A stretch of 10,894 nucleotides of DNA, taken from assembly GCA_903882765.1 (NCBI GenBank), contig CAIRYE010000487.1, forward strand, positions 1-10,894, written 5' to 3'. Under the pieces are notes generated by a model. That model was not told where the DNA came from. It did no database searches and saw only the letters and a program-made list of their open reading frames with translations. Below are positions 7,606-10,894 of this stretch, piece by piece (positions within the stretch are counted from its first letter, which is position 1; each line of letters starts with the position of its first letter). The translations under genes and the position numbers were made by a program. The DNA comes from an uncultured Anaerolineae bacterium (GTDB lineage Bacteria > Chloroflexota > Anaerolineae > Anaerolineales > Villigracilaceae).

Positions 7606-8100
7606 TCATTCTGCTTCGTCAAGTTTTTTATCCGTTACGAATTTCTCTGGAATCTGCCATTGGAAAATATCCTTCAAAACGATCGGAACGATCGAGGTGG
7701 TCGTTTTTCGAACTCCAGGGATCTTTCCTATCACCTCGGTTACAAAGCGGTATACTTCCGCCGTATCGCTTGCCAATACTTGCAGGCTTATATCCGTCTC
7801 GCCAATGGAGCAAGCCACGTAACTAACATATTCAAAGTCTGCTACTTTTTTCGCGATCTCCATGATCGAATCCGAATCAGTTTCCAGCAATACGTCCGCT
7901 ACCACATTTAAACCAAGGCCACGAGGCTTTACAATGGCGGTTAGCGAAATAACTTCGTTCTCGATCAATCGGTCAATGCGATAACGAACCGCACGTTCGG
8001 ACTTATCTCCAAGGCGTCTGGCAATTTCTGATGCCCTAATACGGCCATCTTGCTTCAAGAGTTTTATGATTTCATTGTCAATTTTGTCGATTTTATACAT
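7606..8100 (-). CDS. Lrp/AsnC-family transcriptional regulator
   Basis: DNA-binding regulator of 164 residues. The N-terminal AsnC-type helix-turn-helix covers about 5-55 (IDNEIIKLLKQDGRIRASEI, then recognition helix around SERAVRYRIDRLI, 35-47). The RAM effector-binding/oligomerisation domain covers about 66-142, with the family GETDISLQV (100-108) and IGKIPGVRKTTTSIV (124-138). The length is typical for the family. It is the first gene of the minus-strand unit and lies immediately after a strong promoter, so it probably controls its own transcription and that of the aminotransferase and pot genes in response to an amino acid or amine. That role is inferred from position; the effector is unknown. 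The ATG at 8100 has only a weak AGGT eight bases upstream. The stop is TGA, 22 bases before the next gene. Confidence 0.9.
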   Translation of the reverse strand: MYKIDKIDNEIIKLLKQDGRIRASEIARRLGDKSERAVRYRIDRLIENEVISLTAIVKPRGLGLNVVADVLLETDSDSIMEIAKKVADFEYVSYVACSIGETDISLQVLASDTAEVYRFVTEVIGKIPGVRKTTTSIVPIVLKDIFQWQIPEKFVTDKKLDEAE

Positions 8101-8134
8101 GATTTATACCTATTTTTGTCTTTTTCTTACAACT

Positions 8135-8163
8135 ATTTTATATAACGTTTTCGTTTCTGTCAA
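8135..8163 (-). promoter_or_regulatory. Sigma70-type promoter of the regulator/aminotransferase/pot operon
   Basis: Read on the minus strand: -35 TTGACA (8163-8158), 17-base spacer and -10 TAAAAT (8140-8135). The expected transcription start is near 8128, giving a leader of about 28 bases before the regulator ATG. The -35 is a perfect consensus and the -10 differs at one base. No other promoter is needed for the eight-gene unit because the internal gaps are all short. Confidence 0.75.
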
Positions 8164-8197
8164 ATTCAGTATCTACAACCCAAAACAGGCGAATAGT

Positions 8198-8225
8198 TTG
8201 ACAATATCGGAGTTTCAGTTATAAT
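8198..8225 (+). promoter_or_regulatory. Perfect-consensus sigma70 promoter of the S1-domain gene
   Basis: TTGACA (8198-8203) and TATAAT (8220-8225) are separated by 16 bases. Both hexamers match consensus exactly, suggesting strong constitutive expression. The expected start is near 8232, leaving a leader of about 33 bases that contains AGGAG (8253-8257) eight bases before the ATG at 8265. Its -35 is 34 bases from the divergent -35 of the minus-strand operon. Confidence 0.82.
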
Positions 8226-8264
8226 CATTCTTCGGCATTAAACCCGATATTTAGGAGAAACCTT

Positions 8265-9056
8265 ATGGTTGAATCAAACGAAAACACTTCAACTCCCCTC
8301 ACAGATGTGAAACCAAAAACACAATTGGTAGGGAAAGTTGTTAAAACTACTTTAGCTGGCGTGCTAGTGGATCTCGGTTTACCGGTTCCTGGCGTGATTC
8401 ATATTTCACAGTTATCCGATCAATCGGTTAAAAAAGTTGAAGATGTATTAACCGTTGGGCAGGAAGTAAACGCTTGGGTAAAGAAAGTCAAAGCAGATCG
8501 TATTGAGCTTTCCCTCATCAAACCACTTGGTTTGGATTGGAAAGACATAAAAGCCGAAATGGTTCTTAAAGGAACTGTTCAGCGACTTGAGACCTACGGT
8601 GCGTTTGTTGAGATCGGCGCTGAAAAGCCAGGCTTGGTCCATGTTAGCGAAATGGGACATGGCTACGTAAAGACCCCCTCTGATGTTGTCAAAGAAGGCG
8701 ATGAGATCGATGTAATGGTCTTGGATGTTGATCGCAAGAAGAAGCAGATCAGACTTAGCATAAAAGCAACCTTACCTGAACCCGAAGTTAAGGAAGAAGT
8801 TCGCCGAGAAGACAAACCCAGACGGGATGGTAAGAAACCAACCGGCGGTAAGCGAAAAGAAAAGGTAGAAACTTTTGAGATGAACGAAGAGCTCAAGGGT
8901 GAGCCCTCCCCCACCGCTTTCGAATCAGCGTGGCAGGCTGCGCTTGAGAAATCAAAACTTGAAAGAGCCAATAAATTCAAGAAAAACAAGGAAGCTGGCG
9001 CTTCACAAGATGATTTTCTTGACCGAACTCTCAAGAATCGAATCAAAACCAACTAA
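8265..9056 (+). CDS. S1-domain RNA-binding protein with two S1 repeats and basic tail
   Basis: Cytoplasmic protein of 263 residues that probably binds RNA, in translation or RNA turnover. Two S1 (OB-fold) repeats are visible. The first, about 20-86, has LVGKVVKTTLAGVLVDLG and PGVIHISQL. The second, about 98-168, is closer to consensus, with LKGTVQRLETYGAFVEIG (101-118), PGLVHVSEM (122-130) and DVDRKKKQIRLSIK (154-167). A Lys/Arg/Glu-rich low-complexity segment (172-203) follows, then a C-terminal piece (215-263) with repeated Lys/Arg residues and an AFESAWQAALEKSK helix-like stretch. It is much shorter than ribosomal protein S1 (four to six repeats), so I do not call it RpsA; it resembles small YugI/S1-type regulators in layout. 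It is monocistronic, with its own perfect promoter and a terminator just after the TAA. Confidence 0.88.
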   Translation: MVESNENTSTPLTDVKPKTQLVGKVVKTTLAGVLVDLGLPVPGVIHISQLSDQSVKKVEDVLTVGQEVNAWVKKVKADRIELSLIKPLGLDWKDIKAEMVLKGTVQRLETYGAFVEIGAEKPGLVHVSEMGHGYVKTPSDVVKEGDEIDVMVLDVDRKKKQIRLSIKATLPEPEVKEEVRREDKPRRDGKKPTGGKRKEKVETFEMNEELKGEPSPTAFESAWQAALEKSKLERANKFKKNKEAGASQDDFLDRTLKNRIKTN

Positions 9057-9062
9057 CAATCT

Positions 9063-9090
9063 AAAGCCTCGAAATTTCGAGGCTTTTTTT
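9063..9090 (+). terminator. Rho-independent terminator after the S1-domain gene
   Basis: The 24-base perfect palindrome at 9063-9086 folds with stem AAAGCCTCG/CGAGGCTTT around an AAATTT centre and ends in a run of seven T (9084-9090). It begins seven bases after the TAA stop. The A-run on the left arm is short, so termination is mainly for the plus strand. Confidence 0.92.
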
Positions 9091-9091
9091 A

Positions 9092-9120
9092 TTGACATTG
9101 AGACTCGAATCTGATAATAT
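9092..9120 (+). promoter_or_regulatory. Promoter of the A-type Fe-S protein gene
   Basis: A perfect -35 TTGACA (9092-9097) begins directly after the T-run of the preceding terminator. The -10 is either TAATAT (9115-9120, spacer 17) or GATAAT (9113-9118, spacer 15). The leader of about 28 bases ends with AAAGGAG (9141-9147) eight bases before the ATG at 9155. I see no clear Rrf2-type (IscR-like) operator. Confidence 0.65.
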
Positions 9121-9154
9121 TTGTCATATTTAGCATCACTAAAGGAGAATAAAT

Positions 9155-9598
9155 ATGCTTCAAGAAGTTGAAACCATTACAGTTAGTTCAGTAGCCGCTA
9201 CTGAGTTCAAAAAAATCTTACAAGATAAGAATATGGAAGGCTCGTCCTTACGGGTTTATGTTGCTGGCGGTGGTTGCTCAGGTGTTAGCTTTGGCATGGC
9301 TATTGAAAATAATGTCCGAGATAACGACATCACCATCAATTCCAACGAAATTAGCATCGTTATCGATGACCAATCCATCAACTATCTCAAAGGCGCTCAC
9401 ATCAATTTCATTAATGATCCCCAGCGTGGAGCTGGTTTCATTGTTGAAGGTGTAAGCACCGCTTCGAGCTGCAACTGCGGAAGCGGCGAAGCAAAAAGCG
9501 GCGGTTGCGCTTGCGGCTCCGAAGGCCATGCCCACGACCACAATGATTCTGATGCTGCTGGCGGCTGCGCCTGCGGTGGCAGCTGTAGTTGTAACTGA
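9155..9598 (+). CDS. A-type iron-sulfur carrier (IscA/ErpA/HesB family) with Cys/His-rich C-terminal extension
   Basis: Predicted Fe-S cluster carrier/scaffold in the cytoplasm. The A-type fold spans about 5-110: VSSVAATEFKKIL, LRVYVAGGGCSGVSFGMAI (32-50), the IVIDDQSINYLKGAHINFI block (68-86) and GAGFIVEG (92-99). The three conserved ligands are present: Cys41 in GGGCSG and Cys106/Cys108 in SCNCGSG. Ordinary family members stop a few residues after the CxC (about 105-120 residues in all). This one continues to 147 with Gly-rich sequence holding CAC (118-120), HAHDH (125-129), CAC (138-140) and CSC (144-146), making four CxC motifs in total. The tail could bind extra metal or an additional cluster; this is inference. 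It has its own promoter and a terminator, with no isc/suf genes in this window. The stop is TGA. Confidence 0.9.
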   Translation: MLQEVETITVSSVAATEFKKILQDKNMEGSSLRVYVAGGGCSGVSFGMAIENNVRDNDITINSNEISIVIDDQSINYLKGAHINFINDPQRGAGFIVEGVSTASSCNCGSGEAKSGGCACGSEGHAHDHNDSDAAGGCACGGSCSCN

Positions 9599-9620
9599 TC
9601 GACCGAAAAAAACGGAAATA

Positions 9621-9650
9621 AAAAAACAGCCTTACGGCTGTTTTTTATTT
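9621..9650. terminator. Bidirectional rho-independent terminator between convergent genes
   Basis: Stem ACAGCC (9626-9631)/GGCTGT (9636-9641) with a TTAC loop is flanked by an A-run (9621-9626) on the left and a T-run (9641-9647, continuing T-rich) on the right. It therefore gives hairpin-plus-U-tract on both strands. It serves the Fe-S protein gene (plus, ends 9598) and the SH3 protein gene (minus, ends 9663). Confidence 0.9.
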
Positions 9651-9662
9651 TTTCCATTTTTC

Positions 9663-10292
9663 TTATCTACCCCGTAAGAACGAAACCAAAGCCGCGAAAA
9701 GACCTGCTAGGGCAAACCCAGCAATGATCACTCCAATCGGAAAAGGAACAGAAAAACTATCTTCCTGATAGGTAACAGGCTCTAAAGGGACTGCCGGGGT
9801 AAAGGTTGGTAACCGGGTTGGGGTGTATTGCGGAATAAATTCCGCGGCAAGTGTTGGGTCGTAGGTAGCTGTTGTTAAAGGAGTAGGTGTTGGTGGAGCA
9901 TCCACTGGCAATAAGTTAGAGTTGGGGGATAGACTCACTAGCTGTGTGTACACCCACCCAACGTTGTTCGGCACACCCATATAAACGATCTGGATCCACT
10001 CTCCGCCTGTGGACCGACCAATAGCCGGAGCTGTTTCGCCAGGAAGCAACACTCCGATCGCATTTGGGTATATGGTTGAGCTTGGCCCAGAGCGCACATT
10101 GATCTGTTCTGGATACGTAACTGTTATGAAAGCACCCCTTGGCGTTCCTGTAACTGTTGGGATAGAGCCGGTTGGCTGCTGAGCCCGCACAATACTTTCA
10201 GGTTTGGGGTTTACCGCTAGAAATGCTGTTGCCAACAGCAACACAAAAATAAATGTAAAATTCTTAATATTCTTTCTCACAAAATTCCTCAT
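9663..10292 (-). CDS. Membrane-anchored extracellular SH3-domain protein
   Basis: Predicted surface protein of 209 residues. It has an N-terminal basic-hydrophobic export segment (residues 6-27), with a possible signal-peptidase site near VRA-QQ (35-38). A bacterial SH3 domain covers about 56-121, marked by INVRSGPSSTIYP (64-76), GEWIQIVY (97-104) and GWVYTQLVSL (112-121). A Pro/Thr-rich stalk (about 128-175, with PPTPTPL and TPTRLPTFTP) follows, then a C-terminal membrane helix (184-206) ending in the basic FLRGR. Such SH3 domains often bind cell-wall or surface polymers; no specific ligand can be named. Start is uncertain: the ATG at 10292 lacks a ribosome-binding site, whereas a GTG at 10280 (residue 5) has GAGGA five bases upstream. 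Either keeps the export signal. It converges with the Fe-S gene and diverges from the zinc-ribbon gene. Confidence 0.82.
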   Translation of the reverse strand: MRNFVRKNIKNFTFIFVLLLATAFLAVNPKPESIVRAQQPTGSIPTVTGTPRGAFITVTYPEQINVRSGPSSTIYPNAIGVLLPGETAPAIGRSTGGEWIQIVYMGVPNNVGWVYTQLVSLSPNSNLLPVDAPPTPTPLTTATYDPTLAAEFIPQYTPTRLPTFTPAVPLEPVTYQEDSFSVPFPIGVIIAGFALAGLFAALVSFLRGR

Positions 10293-10303
10293 TCTTGGTT
10301 TTT

Positions 10304-10313
10304 GATTATAATC
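10304..10313. promoter_or_regulatory. Palindromic -10 box shared by divergent genes
   Basis: GATTATAATC is a perfect ten-base palindrome containing TATAAT on the plus strand (10307-10312) and on the minus strand (10310-10305). It lies in the 27-base gap between the SH3 gene (minus, 10292) and the zinc-ribbon gene (plus, 10320). Rightward transcription would start at about 10319-10320, on the ATG itself. No good -35 is visible in either direction at the right distance, so activity is uncertain. Confidence 0.5.
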
Positions 10314-10319
10314 TATACT

Positions 10320-10814
10320 ATGGACCAGTATCTACTCAAAGATTTTAATGACGCCAAAGAATTCATCGGAACATTATCACAAGAATTTGACACTGATTCT
10401 TTTGATGTTTTTTCGGAAATTCATGATCAAACGACCATCTCAGCAAAGATCACTAGTCAAACTGATTTCGGCCGTGGCAGCCGAACATCTATCTACGTTT
10501 ATGCCAAGAAACAAAACAATGATCTGCTGGTTACAGTTAGTGATCAGGAATGGTCGAGTATCGCCTCGAGCTTAGGAACAACTCTCCTTTCCGCCGCGAT
10601 CAACCCTATCAACCTGCTTCATCGTTTGGATGATCTGGCAGTAGATGTTCAGAATATTCAACTAAGCGATCGAGTAAAGACCTTCGTAAAAGAATTTAAA
10701 CAACATAAAAGCGACCTTGCCATCGAAGAAATTGATCGCTATTTATGTAAATATTGCAAATCAAAAAATGAACCCAAAAGCACCCATTGTAACGCCTGCG
10801 GAGCACCCTTATAA
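10320..10814 (+). CDS. Small protein with C-terminal zinc ribbon, function unknown
   Basis: I do not recognise the main body of this 164-residue protein. Residues 1-80 look like an alpha/beta domain, including ISAKITSQTDFGRGSRTSIYVYAK (about 40-63) as probable beta strands. Residues 81-105 form a mildly hydrophobic segment (SSLGTTLLSAAINPINLLHR), and 106-140 are probably helical. The C-terminus is a compact zinc ribbon: Cys143-x2-Cys146-x10-Cys157-x2-Cys160, ending GAPL, as in many small zinc-ribbon domains. No export signal is present. Start: the ATG at 10320 is preferred; a TTG at 10302 would add six residues that overlap the -10 box. No Shine-Dalgarno is present, consistent with a leaderless message. 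It is divergent from the SH3 gene, with no operon partner in the window. Confidence 0.78.
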   Translation: MDQYLLKDFNDAKEFIGTLSQEFDTDSFDVFSEIHDQTTISAKITSQTDFGRGSRTSIYVYAKKQNNDLLVTVSDQEWSSIASSLGTTLLSAAINPINLLHRLDDLAVDVQNIQLSDRVKTFVKEFKQHKSDLAIEEIDRYLCKYCKSKNEPKSTHCNACGAPL

Positions 10815-10825
10815 AAGGGAAAATA

Positions 10826-10894
10826 CTAATCGTAAACAGATCCATCAACCACATTCGGCATTTTTTGCCCAGCCAATCCAGCCAATAAATTAAT
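10826..10894 (-). CDS. C-terminal end of an unidentified protein, cut by window edge
   Basis: On the minus strand the frame entering from 10894 is open for 22 codons and ends at TAG (10828-10826), giving a C-terminus INLLAGLAGQKMPNVVDGSVYD. The composition looks like real protein, and the stop falls 11 bases past the end of the convergent zinc-ribbon gene, a normal arrangement. The fragment is too short to assign a family. No terminator hairpin is evident between the two convergent stops. Confidence 0.5.
   Translation of the reverse strand: MNLLAGLAGQKMPNVVDGSVYD

Noticed and set aside
8141..8157. Short repeat of AAACG/AAAACG in the spacer of the operon promoter as an operator
   Set aside because: Too short and AT-biased to separate from chance; kept only as part of the general divergent region.
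8663..9052. 129-codon minus-strand open frame inside the S1-domain gene
   Set aside because: It is a Ser/Leu-rich shadow of the charged S1 tail, without a ribosome-binding site or recognisable domain.
9278..9657. Minus-strand open frames opposite the Fe-S carrier gene
   Set aside because: These Ala/Pro-rich readings mirror the Gly/Cys codons of the real gene and one runs across the terminator hairpin.

Overview
The window reads as a bacterial chromosomal segment of moderate, somewhat AT-leaning composition. My best guess at the source is a member of the Chloroflexota, probably Anaerolineae. This is an inference from three features: an A-type Fe-S protein with a Cys/His-rich tail, an SH3 protein with a Pro/Thr-rich stalk and a C-terminal membrane segment, and a Pot transporter with Cys-containing outer loops. 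There is no rRNA or other marker gene, so taxonomy is tentative. I see no tRNA, CRISPR array, insertion sequence or phage gene.

Minus strand, 8100 down to 1: one tightly packed eight-gene unit, with gaps of 46 bases or fewer and one ATGA overlap. In transcription order it holds an Lrp/AsnC regulator, a glutamate-1-semialdehyde-aminomutase-like aminotransferase, a second class III aminotransferase of the omega-amino-acid:pyruvate type, a putrescine aminotransferase (PatA/YgjG-like), and the polyamine ABC importer potA-potB-potC-potD. The logic is uptake of putrescine/spermidine followed by transamination of the amine, and possibly of its products, under a local Lrp-type regulator. PotD runs off the left edge and carries an in-frame TAG after codon 133. 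The frame stays open and family-like beyond the stop, so the gene is either freshly broken or carries a sequence error.

Region 8101-8264 is a divergent promoter region. A TTGACA-N17-TAAAAT promoter faces left into the regulator. A perfect TTGACA-N16-TATAAT promoter faces right into an S1-domain RNA-binding protein (8265-9056).

Plus strand, 8265-9598: the S1 protein ends at a strong intrinsic terminator. It is followed by a separately promoted IscA/ErpA/HesB-type Fe-S protein whose C-terminus is extended by three extra CxC motifs and a short His cluster. A second terminator, bidirectional in design, separates it from a convergent minus-strand gene.

Right end, 9663-10894: a membrane-anchored SH3 protein (minus) and a small zinc-ribbon protein (plus) diverge from a 27-base gap. 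The gap contains a palindromic -10 box that could serve both directions and would make the zinc-ribbon mRNA leaderless. The last 69 bases appear to hold the 3' end of another minus-strand gene.
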